Origin: Todiramphus chloris collaris
Taxonomy: Eukaryota > Chordata > Aves > Coraciiformes > Alcedinidae
Assembly: GCA_025345505.1 (NCBI GenBank)
Contig: JANVCC010000011.1
Coordinates: 1,305,230 to 1,369,229, forward strand
DNA: 64,000 nt
Direction of reading: 5' to 3'
Positions 13,301-24,762 of the stretch are shown piece after piece (the stretch's first letter is position 1; every line of letters begins with the position of its first letter). Made by a program: the position numbers and the translations under genes. The notes below the pieces were generated by a model that had not been told where the DNA came from, made no database searches, and saw nothing but the letters and a program-made list of their open reading frames with translations.

Positions 13301-16300
13301 GGGACAAGTCACAGGGAAGTGGTCTGCCAACAAGCTCAGTTGGTACTTGCCAATGGCAACAGTCTCCTGATGGTAAAAAAACAACTATGTTCTTCAGCTG
13401 CTGTGCCCTCACTTGTCCTCCTGTTCTCCTGTAGCTATCCTGTGCCTTTCCCCAGAGCTGTCTCCTTCTTAAGCCTGGGGCAGCCTCATTCCCCTATCCA
13501 GAGGACACCAGAACTCAACTTTGTCTTTGCCACTGAGAAGCTTTGATCTAACCATGCCCATGCTGAGGAAGAGACAACTTTGTGGTCCCCTTCATGGGGT
13601 AGGAGTATGGTCCATTTTGTTCCCCACAAGTCCTCTGTGTCCAGCGCACAGGAGAAAGGGAGGAAACCATGGAGTTGCTCCCTCCAGAGACTGCTGCGTG
13701 TGTGAGTGAGTCTGGCTTTGAGATTAGGGTTTTGTCTTCTGCTTGGCTGACAGAGTAGACTTTGGGGAACCCAGTCAGGGCTCTAATTCCACCAAGGGTC
13801 GGGCAATGGACTAAGAGTCAGCAGATAAATGGATCAAGGCTCTGAGAAATGGAGACTTATCTTCAGAGAGGGTGAAGGAAGCTATGCCATGCCTTCTACA
13901 TTGTGTCCTCTTTCCCTTTGCCTGTGACATTTGCTTGAACCGTAAACCTTCCAAGACGTCAATGTTTTCTTAACGTGTGACCTTATGTGGCTTAGGTGCT
14001 GAGGGCCTTGAAATCAGCTGTAGCTTCTACACTAGGCAATAAACAACAGGTACATCAAAGAAGAATTGGGGTGTTGTGTCTTGTCACAGCAGAGAACTGT
14101 AGGGGTCAAAGAACTGATTATGGCCTGAGAAATAGTTGCAAGCGGCATCTCTCTCTAAAGTGGGGATTAGACCCATCTCTCTTTTGGATCTGGAGTCTTT
14201 GCACATAGATTTAAATGTTCCCTGCAGGGCTGTCTTCATGTCAATGCATAATTATTTTCTTGGCAGATATTTTCTTCTCCATATGGCAGAGAAAGTATCA
14301 ATTGCAGGGTAAACCACAGAACTGTAGTTGTTCTGCCGCACTGAAAGTGGCTGGAGAGCTGGATTCCCAGGAAGGATTGTTGTGGATTGGTCTTTCCCTT
14401 GGCATAAGACACACTTAGTCCTGGAAGGCTCTCAGTGAACATTCTTTGATGGCAGTGGGTGCTTTGAGAAAGGATGTTCAGTGAGTAAGTTCCCCAGAGT
14501 GGTAGATGGAGTGAGAGAAACTTGGGACAGAAGATTAAAACTTGGGAAGGAGCATCACTGCGTTCAGTTCCCTGCTTTCACAGACAATTTTTCAATGGTG
14601 TCCTGTACAAAGAACATTTATTCTTGACTCTTCTTCTCCAAAACACTACTCTAATCATCCTATAGCACATGTCAATACCAGCACACCAACTGTAATGTAC
14701 CACAAGACAAGGCTAAGGGAGACCAAGATGTTGCTAGTTTCTGAAAGTTCCCACAGCAGCAGAGTCTCCAGGCATGCATGCCTCATGTCTCTGGAGTAAA
14801 CATGCTCATGGAGAAGCCTGCTGAACAAATGCTCTGGTTTTGGAGTGTTCTCATGGGAGGTAGTTTTGCAGCTCAAAGGCACCAGCAGCCAGAGGAATTC
14901 CTGAGCCACAGGGAGAGGGACCACAACTTCTTGTGCATCTTTACAGCACCAGCAAGCCTTGCCCTGCTTGGGGTGTCTGATGAAATGCAATCACGGTGGT
15001 CCTGAGATCAAAGAAAGGAGTTTGGTGGCTAGCTCCAGCTGGAAATGGGAAGATACTCTGTGATGCTGTGGGTCTTCCAGGTGGGCTTGAGCTGCTACCC
15101 AGGGATGCCATTGTACCCTGATGTGGGAGGAGAGGCCTTCTCTCTGTTTGGACCAAGCAGAAGCAGTGGTAGAGATGATGGATCCTGCTGCAGCTTAGGG
15201 ATGTCCTTGATCCCACACTGATGTTCAGGAGACAGGAGGTCTGGCTGAACTGGATTTCAGCATTATGTGACCTTCATGGTATTTCCCCAAGCTATCTGCT
15301 GTGGAGCAGCATGGAGGAGTCCATTGTGGTGTCTGGCAAGCTGGATGTGATCTGTGAGTTGCCAAATCAAAAGCCCAGTCCCAAAGAACAGAAATCAGCT
15401 CCAGGGGTGGGAATCTTTCATGAGGGGAGGAAGGAGACAACCAGATGGGCTCTTGGAGTTTTCCTCCTTCCTTAATTTCTGTAAACATAAAAAGAAGTTG
15501 GACAAGGCCACCGGTTTATAGCCAGCCTTGGAAAAGCTGATATCCAATGTTTGGGGGGAGTTTTGGTATTAGTTGTTTCTCAGTGGGAGACATTCCTGTA
15601 AAGCTCTCCCGGACTTGGACATCGATATTGTTAAAGCAGGTGTCTTTGTTTTTAAGAGATTCCAGAGCTCTGATGTTTCTTTTGTGTCTGAAATGAGTGT
15701 AAAATTGTCAGTAGGACTCCTCTGGGCTGTTTGACTTCTCTTCATACAGACAGAGTCACCTCCACTGGGCACTGCCTGCCTGAGGAGGGGTGAGTGCAGG
15801 AGGACCAGAATAGCCCCAAAGTATTTATTAAAAAGCAGAGGAGGGAAAGCCCCCTTTGAATCCCAAGTAAATCTCCACCTCTGCACAAAACAACCCATGC
15901 CCCCCTCTCTTTTTTTCCTCTTTTGGGCAGAACATCTTCAGCCAAAGAGATGCCCATCAACCATCTTTTTCCGCTTGATTTACAGCAAGCAGTAACAGGT
16001 CATTCTATCCCTGGGAGAGGACTGTCTGTTCCTCTCACACCTTGGTCCCTCCTCTCTCATGGTCTGTGAAGGAACCACTTTGAAGAAACAACTGCTAGCA
16101 TGTGCAAAGTAGACTGTGAGAGGCAGACTCGCCTTTCAGGGCTGGGTCCCAGAAGGTCATTTTTTTTTAGTCCATAGATCATTCCACATGGACCACAACA
16201 TGACAACCCCATCACAATATTTGTGAGGAATCGCTTTCTCTGCATCTTACGTTACACTAACATCAACGCTTTAGAGTTGCAAAGGGAGAGTGGGGGTTAC

Positions 16301-16473
16301 ATGTTGCTAGCTATAGGTCAGAAAACATAACAATCTGAATTCCTCCCTTTTTTCATTAAAAAAATAACAACTGAGAGCTAACAGACTGTTTCATTACAGC
16401 TGGGGCTTGGGAAGGTGTACTCTTCGCTGGGTTAAAAATTGGCTGGTTGGCAAGGCCTAGAGAGTTGTAGTAG

Positions 16474-16686
16474 ATGGAGTTAAATCCAGTTGGTGGCCCG
16501 TCACCAGTGATGTCCCCCAGGGCCCAGTTTTGGGGCTGGTTCTTGTTCAATATCTTTATCGATGATCAAGATGAGGGGATGGAGAGCTTCCTTAGCAAGT
16601 TTGCAGACAACACCAAGTTGGGTGGGAGTGTTGATCTGCTTGAGGGTAGGAAGGCTCTGCAGAGGGATCTGCACAGGTTGAATTGA
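16474..16686 (+). pseudogene. CR1 ORF2 reverse transcriptase palm remnant
   Basis: A 70-codon frame matches the CR1 reverse transcriptase palm. Residues 22-31 read [10 protein letters not shown], corresponding to the family's LFNIFINDL block, and residues 43-50 read FADNTKLG. In active CR1 the metal-binding motif is FADD, so the second aspartate has become asparagine (codon at 16609-16611). In the upstream family motif PQGSVLGP, the G-S-V positions are also changed. The frame stops at 16684-16686, where an active copy continues. In life this protein would copy CR1 RNA into DNA at the target site in the nucleus. Confidence 0.9.
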
Positions 16687-16856
16687 TGGTGTGAGGCCAC
16701 TGGGATGAGGTTTAACAAGGCCAAGTGCTGGGTCCTGCATTTCAGTCACAACAACCCCAGGCAAGACTCCAGGCTTGGGGAGATGTGGCTGAAAAGCTGC
16801 CCAGTGGAAAAGGATCTGGAAGTGCTGGTCAACACCTGTCTGAATATTAGCCAGCA

Positions 16857-17195
16857 GTGTGCTCAGGCATCCTGGCCTGTATCAGAAATAGTGTGGCCAT
16901 CAGGAGCAGGGAAGTGATTGTGCCCCTGTACTCAGCAGTGGTGAGGCCACAGTTTGAGTACCGAGTTCACTTCTGGGCCCCTCACCACAAGAAAAACTTT
17001 GAGTTGCTGGAGTCAGTTCAGAGAAGGGCAGCCAAGCTGGTGAGGTGTCTGGAGAAAAAGTCCTGTGAGGAGAGGCTGAGGGAATTGGGATCATTTAGTT
17101 TGGAGAACAGGAGGCTGAGAGGAGACGTTATTGATCTCTACAACTGCCTGAAAGGAAGGTGTAGTGAGGTGGGTGCTGTCTCTTCTCTCAAGTAA
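16857..17195 (+). pseudogene. CR1 ORF2 C-terminal remnant
   Basis: A 112-codon frame carries the CR1-specific region downstream of the reverse transcriptase: [18 protein letters not shown] near residues 19-36, FWAPHHKK near 39-46, VQRRAAKLV near 54-62 and [12 protein letters not shown] near 79-90. It is in a different frame from the upstream palm fragment, so at least one frameshift separates them. It ends within the LKG block where the family ORF normally runs on for a short distance. Confidence 0.9.
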
Positions 17196-17402
17196 ATAAT
17201 GACAGGACAAGAGAAATGGCCTGAACTTGCACCAGGGAAGGTTTAGTTTAGATATCAGGAAGAATTTCTTTACTGAAGGTGTAGTTAGGCATGGGAACAG
17301 TCTGCCCAGGGAGGTGGTGGAGTCACCATCCCTGAAGGTGTTCAAAAAACATATAGATGAGGCACTTTAGGACATGGTCTAGTGGGATAATGAGGTGTTT
17401 GG

Positions 17403-17528
17403 ATTTTTTGTGTCGTATTTTGATTGTTTGTTTGTTTTGTGGGTTTTTTTGTGTGTTGTTTGGTTGGTTGGTTGGTTGGTTTTTTGTGTGTGGTTTTGTT
17501 TTGTTGTATTTTTTTGGTTTGTGTTTTG
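17403..17528 (+). repeat. GT/T-rich low-complexity insert inside CR1
   Basis: The plus strand here is almost free of A and C and contains TTGG repeats (about five GGTT units near 17461-17480), TGTG runs and T tracts. It splits the 3-prime UTR of the host CR1 copy: the GACATGGTCTAGTGG block lies just left and the GGTCTTTTCCAAC block just right. It gives long frames on both strands that are compositional artefacts. Confidence 0.85.
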
Positions 17529-17588
17529 TTGATTGGAGGTCTTAGAGGTCTTTTCCAACAATTCACACAATTCTGTGTGATTCTGTAA

Positions 17589-18056
17589 CATGGGAGGACT
17601 ATCCTGGCTTTGAAGTAGACGGATTAGTGTTTATGAGTCTTCACCCACTCAGATGTATGCATTGCCATTGAACAAAGGCAAGGGTTGCACCTCATGGATG
17701 AGCTGTAAAGAGTTTCCCTCAATTCTTAGTGATCTCTGTGGAAACCAAAGTTGCTTCACAGCTCACACCTATTTAATAAAGGTCTTGTCATTGTCACAAA
17801 CCAGTGATAACCAACTGCTCAATTAGGAGTGTCCCAGGAGTGGACACTTGGCCCCTGCCAGCTGTTGGCACAAGAGACTCATAAATCTGTAGGTTTGAGG
17901 GATGTGGTATGATTCAGACCTAGAGGTGTAAAACAGTGCCTCTGAAATGTCTATTCTGCCTTTGTAGTTGATGCAGGTCTCTTTAGTCAACCATTCCTGC
18001 CGGTGATATCCAGTTGGTTAAATGTAAGCACCTAGTGGTGTTTTAGTGTCTAAAGT
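17589..18056. other. Unique spacer between two CR1 copies
   Basis: No gene or repeat recognised in this spacer of under 500 bases between a group B and a group A copy. Confidence 0.55.
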
Positions 18057-18540
18057 TACCTTCCCAGTTCAAGAGAGACAAGGAACTACTAGAGAGAGTT
18101 CAGTGGAGGCTACAAAGATGCTGAGGGGACTGGAGCATCTCTGCGCCAAGGAAAGGCTGAGAGCCCTGGGGCTGTTTAGCCTGGAGAAGAGAAGACTGAG
18201 AGGGGATCTGATCGGTGATGATCGATCTCTAAAGGGTGGTGTTCAAGAGGATGGGGCCAGTGGCGTCCAGTGACAGGACAAGGGGCAGCAGGCACAAAAT
18301 GGAACTCAGGAGGTTCCATCTGAACAGGACAAGAAACTTTCTTCTTGTGAGGATGCTAGAGCCTGGACCGAGCTGCCCAGAGAAGTTGTAGAGTCTCCTT
18401 CTCTGAAGAAATTCCAAACATGCCTGGACACAATCCTGGGCACCTGCTCTGGGTGACCCTGCTGGAGCAGAGGTTTGGACAATATGATCTCCAGAGGTGT
18501 CTTCCAACCCCCAATACCCTGTGATTCTGTGTTTCTGTGA
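18057..18540 (+). mobile_element. CR1 LINE fragment, group A
   Basis: The copy begins in ORF2 with a CCAGTTCAAGAGAGACAAGG block. The frame 18046-18273 shows the hallmark [20 protein letters not shown] and then [10 protein letters not shown]. The UTR has GAGTCTCCTTCTCTG near 18391, CTGGACACAATCCTGGGC near 18423 and a closing CTGTGATTCTGTGTTTCTGTG at 18520-18540. It shares these features with the copies at 820 and 63110. Confidence 0.95.
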
Positions 18541-21500
18541 TTTTTTTCTCTGAATTGTCACTTGGTGGAGGAACAAAAGAAACTACCACTGGAGTGCTCT
18601 TTGACTTGAGTATGTGCTTACCATGGACTCTGACCTTCATTTCTGTTATTTTCTATCATTCCCATGAGGCAAAGAGAAATAGGTGGCAGGACTCTTGGCT
18701 GTTACTCTGGCTCCTGTCACAGGCTCCTGGAAATAGCGTAACCTCAATTTCCTTATCTGCCATATGGCAAAGATAGCACAGCTTCGCCTGGGGTTAGCAG
18801 CAGTTCTAACGAATGTTTGTGCAGTGTTTGGAGATACTTGGATGAAAGGCACTACAAAGCTATTAAGTAGTCATGTTATTTATTGTGCTTTCCCAAGTGG
18901 ATCTCCTTAGCAATGTAGTGTGTAAGTAGTGTTATTCTAGCACCCCCGTTGACATGCAACCTACCGCACTCCCCACGTCCCTCTGGACTTCAACATCCTC
19001 CATGCAACTTCACAGCACTGCAGGTGGAGCACTCATGCATGTCTTGTTTCATAAAACATGCTTGTCTGCTTTTTCACTCTCTAGGCTGGTTTTCCCTTGA
19101 GAAATCCTTTCAGTCCACTGGAATTTGATCAAGACAGGACTAAAACAAAGTACTATTGAGCTGCACTTTTGGAATTGGACATCACTCTTCGTTCTGATGC
19201 TCTTGAATGCCATGCTGTAACTTCTGAAGGGCAGCAGGGAATAAGGTGAGGAGATTCTTACTGGAATGATTTCCTTTTCTCAGTCTCATTTACTTTCACA
19301 ATTTTTATGCCTAGTATGAGGCAGAGAGCCAGCACTCGGTGATGCAATTCATTTAACTTACTGACAAAGTCTATGTTGAGATGAGTTCTGTCATAAACAT
19401 GCTCTTGATGATATCACCAAGCAATTCAAACCTCCAGTCTAGAGGAAAGCACCCTACTTTTTTTTTTTAACAGATGTCACCAGTTGGGCTGAGTACCATT
19501 TTGAAATGGTTTGCCTCATGGTTGTGATGCACACACTGCATCTAGGGTCTTGAACATGCAAAACACCACTGGAAATCATGTGAAAATGTGCTTTCTGGAA
19601 GAATTTCCAATACTTTCTACTCAGATACTTCTAGGCAGCCTGGAAACACTAGAGGGAATTATCTTTCTAGCAGAGTTTCAGAGCACTCAAATCCAGACAG
19701 AAACTAGGAGAACAAAGAATGGCAGCAAGCAGAGTCTGACTGTTACAGATTTATATCTCAAATTTGATGGCTTGCTAAACTGACTTATTTTAAGATTGTC
19801 CATTGTTTCCTGCTGCATGTTTAGAATTCCTGTGGGGTTTTTGTACAATTTGTCTTTTAAAATATGCTATGTACATCACTTGCCCTGTAGAAATCAGCTA
19901 ATAGGATAAAAATTAAGAAGAAACTGTTTAGATTGAAATCACTCCTTTCCTCAATTCTTTATTTTAATGTGGAAATAGGAACGTAATTTCTTTGGAGACC
20001 TTCAGCTTTCTGTCAAAGCTGGTTGAAAAATCAACAGGTGGAGAACTCTGCGGAGGACAGATAAATGACAGCCTGAATGACCACATAAATCTAATTTCCA
20101 AGAGGGAAAGAAAAGAAAAAAAAAGGGTTATATAATTAAATGGTAAAGTGAACTCATAAGTGGTTCCCTCACTGTATTTTCTGTACTGAATGGAGGAGAC
20201 TCATATTGTGGAAAACCTTAAACCAGGTCTGAATTTGAGGATTGAGGCTACCTTTAAAATAATTTTCTTTTTCTTAAAAGAAGTCCTGATTAGACAAACA
20301 TTTCATAGATTGTGAAGCATTTCCTTTAGTGCCAAGTGTATCTAATTTGTCCTTCACGTGCTCATCATTAGAAGAAATCGGAATGAGTTGTCCAAGTGGT
20401 GAGGGAAGGGAGGATATTACAAAATCCTAATCACTGAGTCTGTAGTGAGTATCTTAAAGGAAAGGAGTAAAGGCCTCAGTGCAGAGCAGGAGTTATCCTG
20501 GTAGAAGATAGCAGCAGCTTACAGAGCAAGATTTTAGGAAGAAATGAATGCTCTTGGAGGATTGGCACAAGGGCAGGGGATTGGTTATGAAACCAAGAGT
20601 GCATACATTTCACTACTGTGTCCCTGTGCCTGATTTGGGGTGTGTCATCTACTCAGAAAGACCAGTGAGTGCTACTGTAGGTTACTTCCTTTCAAGGAGG
20701 AAGATAACAAGCTAGGAGGCGACCTGGGAGAGTAGGAGAAGTAATACTGCAGTGGAGAGAGACTTGAGACCCTTGGGTTGAAAGAATTACCTTGGGGTGA
20801 TTAAAGAGGCAATTTCATCCTGTACTGACCATCCAGAGGTGTTTCAAACTTCTGGGGGACAAATATTTTAGAACTGGAGGCAGATCCTTGCAGGGATTAG
20901 ACCTCTTCAGGTGACTGTCCTCTTTCCTGGGACCACACTCTTCATCTCCAGCAATAAGAAATGTGCTGGATGTAGAGAACTTTATTTAAGTGCTCAGAAA
21001 AACAACGTTTGGATAGAGAGGTTTACCTTGTTGCTCCTGGTATGTGAAGTTCATACCTTGCATGATGCATTTATCACCCCTCCTCTCTTGGAGGAGAGGG
21101 AAGGGAACAGTAGGAGGGAAAAGAAAGTGGAAGGCAGGAGAGGGGACCCAGACAAGGGAGGAGGTTGTGTGGGGTGCGTCCTCCCAGCTTGAGTGATTTA
21201 TTTTTCTTCTGGGAAACATTTAAACTTCCAAGTTGAAATTAATGGGAGAAAAACACTTTCCAGGTGCTCAGAGTGCAAACGTACAATAAATCAGTGTGGT
21301 AGTCTAGAGGATGAAGCTCAGAGTCAAGGGATAGAAAAACAGGCAGAAGAGCAGACTCCTGAAATTGTGTCTCCTGTGACGTGTCAGATGTTCTTCAAGC
21401 TCCTGCGGTGCAGTGAGGACAAGTTTTGGGCTGCACAAGGGCCTTTCGTGGCCTGCTCCAGACTGACAGTGGAGGAACCTGATATAGGAGCTCAATTTCT

Positions 21501-21984
21501 GGATATCAAGCTCAGCAAGTAAGACTTGACACATCTGGAGAGGGCCACAGGGCCAGAAAGGACTGAGTGTAAAAACTGGCAAAGGCAGATGACAAATTCA
21601 CCTCTTTCCTCATTTTCACCCTGGGACCTGTAGGACAACTCTCTGTTGAAATTCCAGTATCCTCCTAAATTAAATTTACTGAACTATTCTTGAATATGTA
21701 CAGAGCCAACCTTAGTGAAGATGGCCCCAACATGAGAACTGGCTCTGACTTCCAAATTGTCCTCCTGATGATGAGGGGGATGAGAAGCTGCATTAAGTTT
21801 GGCTTTCTACCATTATGCAGGAAAACACAGCTCCATCCAGCCTCACTGATGAACCCATGTTAGGGCACATGTGGCTTCATCTCACATGAGGATGCAACAC
21901 CTTTGAATCAGCAAACTGCTTTGGAACATGTGTAGTTGTAAGCTCACAGATGTTGCTGCCCCACGTGATCCAACACTGGGCATA
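18541..21984. other. Unique non-coding DNA
   Basis: No gene recognised. The most protein-like frame is 21193-21522 plus (109 codons, moderately charged, four cysteines), but it lacks a known motif and is open only over this span, so I treat it as chance. A T9 run sits near 19461. The sequence around 19800-20400 is AT-rich and plain. Confidence 0.55.
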
Positions 21985-22410
21985 CAGAATCATACAATGA
22001 TTTGGTTTGGAAAGGACCTTACAAGGTCATCTAGTACATCTCCCCTGCAGTAAGCAGGGGCATCTTCAACTAGAGCAGGATGCTCAACCTGACCTGTAAT
22101 GTTTCCAGGGATGGGGCATCTACCACCTCTCTGGGCAACCTGGGCCAGTGTCTCACCGCCCTCAGCATAAAAAATTTCTTCCTTCTCTCTAGTCTGACTC
22201 TCCACTATTTTTGTTTAAAACCCCTTGTCCTGTCACAACAAGCCCTGCTAGAAAGACTGTCCCCATCTTTCTGATAGCCCCCTTTAAGTACTGAAAGACC
22301 ACAAGAAGGTCTCCATGAATCCTTCTCTTCTTCACGCTGAACAACCCAAATGCTCTCAGCCTTTCTTCACAGGAGAAGTGTTACAGCCCTCTGATCATTT
22401 TTGTGGGCCT
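21985..22410 (-). mobile_element. CR1 LINE fragment, group C, inverted
   Basis: The inverted 3-prime end starts with AGAATCATACAATGATTTGG at 21985, followed by GCAGTAAGCAGGGGCATC and GTTTCCAGGGATGGGGCATC. It continues into the antisense of the ORF2 C-terminus (a CTTCACGCTGAACAACCC block near 22333) and ends near ATCATTTTTGTGGGC at about 22410. Small indels scramble every frame. Confidence 0.93.
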
Positions 22411-23339
22411 ATGTTTGAATGCATTGCTGATGTGCTAAAGGTATGGGTTCACTGTCAGTTTGTGACTGGCTTCCTCTGGTGACAGCCTGTGGGCAGTGTG
22501 ATTGGCTCACTTGCAGTTACTGATCACTCCTGGTCCAGGGCAATACTGACCTTTCTCATGTGTAGCATTCACTTCACAAGAGCTTCCTCCGTGACCATGA
22601 CCCCAATAATGCTGTCCTTCCTCTGACATCTCCATCAATTATTTTATTTATTTATTTTTACTCAGAGAACAGTTTTCTTGAGTAAAACTGGGGTTTTCAT
22701 TAGAAGAATTTGAAATGTCATATGGAAAATGGGTCATCTGAACACTTGGAAAATGGAAGCAGATAGACTGCTTCTGTGGAAACATTTCCCCATCTTTCCC
22801 ATATATCATATCTGCCATTGTCAAGGGTTAGGGCTAGGCAAGCCACTAGGTGAATGACAGATGTTCTCTTTTAACTCCTTTCCTTTCCCAAAGGCTAAGA
22901 GGAAGGGAATAAAGGAAAGAGACTTATGGATTGGAAAACTAAACTAGAACAGCTTTAAACCAGGTATTCTCACCCAGAATTATATTCACCTGAGGTACAC
23001 ATTGGACTTCACCATCTTTCATCATTGCCCATCAAGTACTTCCAGGTCCTTGAGCAGAAGCAATCCCACAAATGGGTTTGCACTTTCCCAAAGCAGAAAA
23101 TACCCACTGAGTTTTCCTCAATTTATTTCTTATTATTTATTTCTTATTATAAATTACTATTAATTATAGTAGTTTATTATTATAAATAATTATTTTTATT
23201 AATTATTATTTCTACTGTGGTAACACCTGGCTACTCTGGGGCTGCTCTGACCTGCGCTTTGCAAGGTGCAGTGTGAACATTCAGGATAAATCTGGTCTTG
23301 ACTTCCTTTTTTTCTATTTATCTCAAACTGTCCCGGGCT
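22411..23339. other. Unique, AT-rich non-coding DNA
   Basis: No gene recognised. A TTTA-type run lies near 22640-22660 and a much stronger AT-rich patch at 23112-23218 is listed separately. Confidence 0.55.
23112..23218. repeat. AT-rich patch with a small hairpin
   Basis: The patch is almost pure A and T, with repeated TTATTA, TTTATT and AATTAT units. Within it, 23150-23159 and 23167-23176 are inverted copies (one mismatch) around a TTAATTA loop. It is most likely a decayed simple repeat. Confidence 0.75.
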
Positions 23340-23760
23340 TGGCCCCAGTGAGTGTGTCATCAATTAGTCGACTTGCTGACAGCTGTAGAGCACAATGAGT
23401 CAGGTCCCTACTTGAGATGAGCCATTGGTCAATTAAACTAATAGTGAAAATCTCTGGGCATAAGAAAGGAAACATTTATGAGCTCATGTTAAGTGTGCGA
23501 GGGCTGAAGGGAAATAAAAGCCCTCTACAATTATAACAGGGGAAAATGAGAACCTAGGCTCATTAATAAACAAAGAGCAGGATGTAATTAATAAATGCCT
23601 CTAAACCTGCCAGAATATTGAATTCCTTTCTAAATGTGTCATTAACAAGAAAAATAAATAGAAAAATTAAGCTGATAAGGACGGGCTTGGAAACTTTAAA
23701 AGTATACAAATCATAGGATCTGTCTGACATTTATCCTGCTTGTTGAAGGGATTTAACTAA
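23340..23760. other. Candidate conserved non-coding element
   Basis: Repeat-free, AT-rich sequence with several homeobox-type cores: CAATTAAACTAATAG near 23430, CATTAATAAAC near 23561 and TGTAATTAATAAATG near 23583. There are no long open frames on either strand. The texture resembles deeply conserved vertebrate enhancers, but conservation cannot be seen from one sequence. If it is an enhancer, its target gene lies outside the window. Confidence 0.3.
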
Positions 23761-24730
23761 GGAGTTAAGGAATCACTATGGAACGGTGTAAATGTGGCCA
23801 CTCATTGTAAAAGAAAGTGGTTGTAATTTGCTTTTGTATAGGGTAGAAGTTTTCTGCTGTGCTGGTCATGATATACATGGAGCAGAAGGAGATGGTCCCT
23901 GGCCAGAAGGGAGCATACCACTGGTCCTGGTCCATGACATAATTCCAGGGTGACATTTCAGACATTCAGAGGAAAAAAAGAAAGATTTCTTGATCTTCCA
24001 ACATTTGTAAAGAAAAGGTCTGCCACAAAGCCACCATACTGGTGAGATTTGTATAGAGGAATAATGATACACAGAAAGGAACCACTTCATGGTTTAAAAC
24101 TAAGATTACTTCTATCAGTAGGTCAGTAGCTTCACAACTTTTTCATGGCTTGGACCTCATGTTCACACTCACTTATGGTGCCCCTTTTCTGTATGGGCCT
24201 CAAAAGCTCTCTCTTTTATCTTCTTGAGATGCAACCCCAGAGGAGCATAGAAGGACCCCACTAGCCCCAGGTGTCAAAGCACTTGAGTAGTGCTGTCTCC
24301 TAAATTTCATTTGCTCATGTACCTTGATGAATCCAGGCTCTGGCCAAGAGAGACATGTATGTCTGAGAAACCTGAAATGTGCAGCAGATGCAAAACTTCT
24401 CATCAGGGAGTGCCTGACGCCAACTGAGGGATGACAGGCTTTGAAAACGTGGAGAAGCAGCTCACATTGGCTGCAGCACAGATGGGAGAATCTGAGAAGA
24501 GCTGCTTGTGGAGGAAGAGACGTGATCAAAGCGATGCTCACTCAGGATGAAGATCAGCAGGATGGGATGGTGTTTGCAAAGATCAGAGGAGAAGGGGTTC
24601 CCACACAAGGGTTTGGTAGTGCAGATGGGTTGGAAAGAGCAGGCCTGCAGAGGCAGCATGTGTACAGCAAGGAGCCAGAACTGAACATAAATGCACAGGA
24701 TGATCTGACTCTCCACTAGTTCACATATTT

Positions 24731-24731
24731 A

Positions 24732-24760
<29 letters not shown>
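24731..24760. repeat. ATCA tetranucleotide microsatellite
   Basis: About seven perfect AATC/ATCA units. It is a simple tandem repeat and probably length-polymorphic. Confidence 0.95.

Positions 24761-24762
<2 letters not shown>

Larger units (their letters stand above)
6644..16385. other. Long unique non-coding block
   Basis: Nearly 10 kb without a recognised gene. Frames up to 116 codons occur (8701-9051 plus, 13202-13546 plus, 14655-14990 minus) but none has a family motif. A hydrophobic-looking short frame near 9448-9588 is followed by a decent acceptor-like CTGTCTGCAG, but I see no coherent exon. Local items are a T11 run at about 11514-11524, a pyrimidine-rich run near 12650-12680, and the possible CR1 tail and TTA repeat listed separately. 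Confidence 0.55.
16386..17588 (+). mobile_element. Longest CR1 LINE copy in the window, group B
   Basis: This copy spans the end of the ORF2 reverse transcriptase domain, the conserved C-terminal extension, and the 3-prime UTR. It opens with the family block CGCTGGGTTAAAAATTGGCT near 16426, continues through the palm motifs, and ends at TTCTGTGTGATTCTGTAA near 17588. The UTR is interrupted between about 17395 and 17530 by a GT-rich block absent from the other group B copies. The ORF is broken into pieces and the catalytic motif is mutated, so the element is dead. Confidence 0.95.

Noticed and set aside
17342-17591. Overlapping low-complexity frames on both strands, rich in T, N, K and Q on minus and in W, F, V and G on plus
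   Set aside because: They are translations of the GT-rich insert within a CR1 UTR and reflect composition only.
21193-21522. 109-codon plus frame with several cysteines
   Set aside because: No known motif, no splice context, and other frames are also partly open. Kept only as part of the unique block.
24200-24719. Overlapping frames of 84-113 codons on both strands
   Set aside because: Neither strand gives a recognisable protein, and opposite-strand frames of similar length point to chance or to a very old unrecognised insert.
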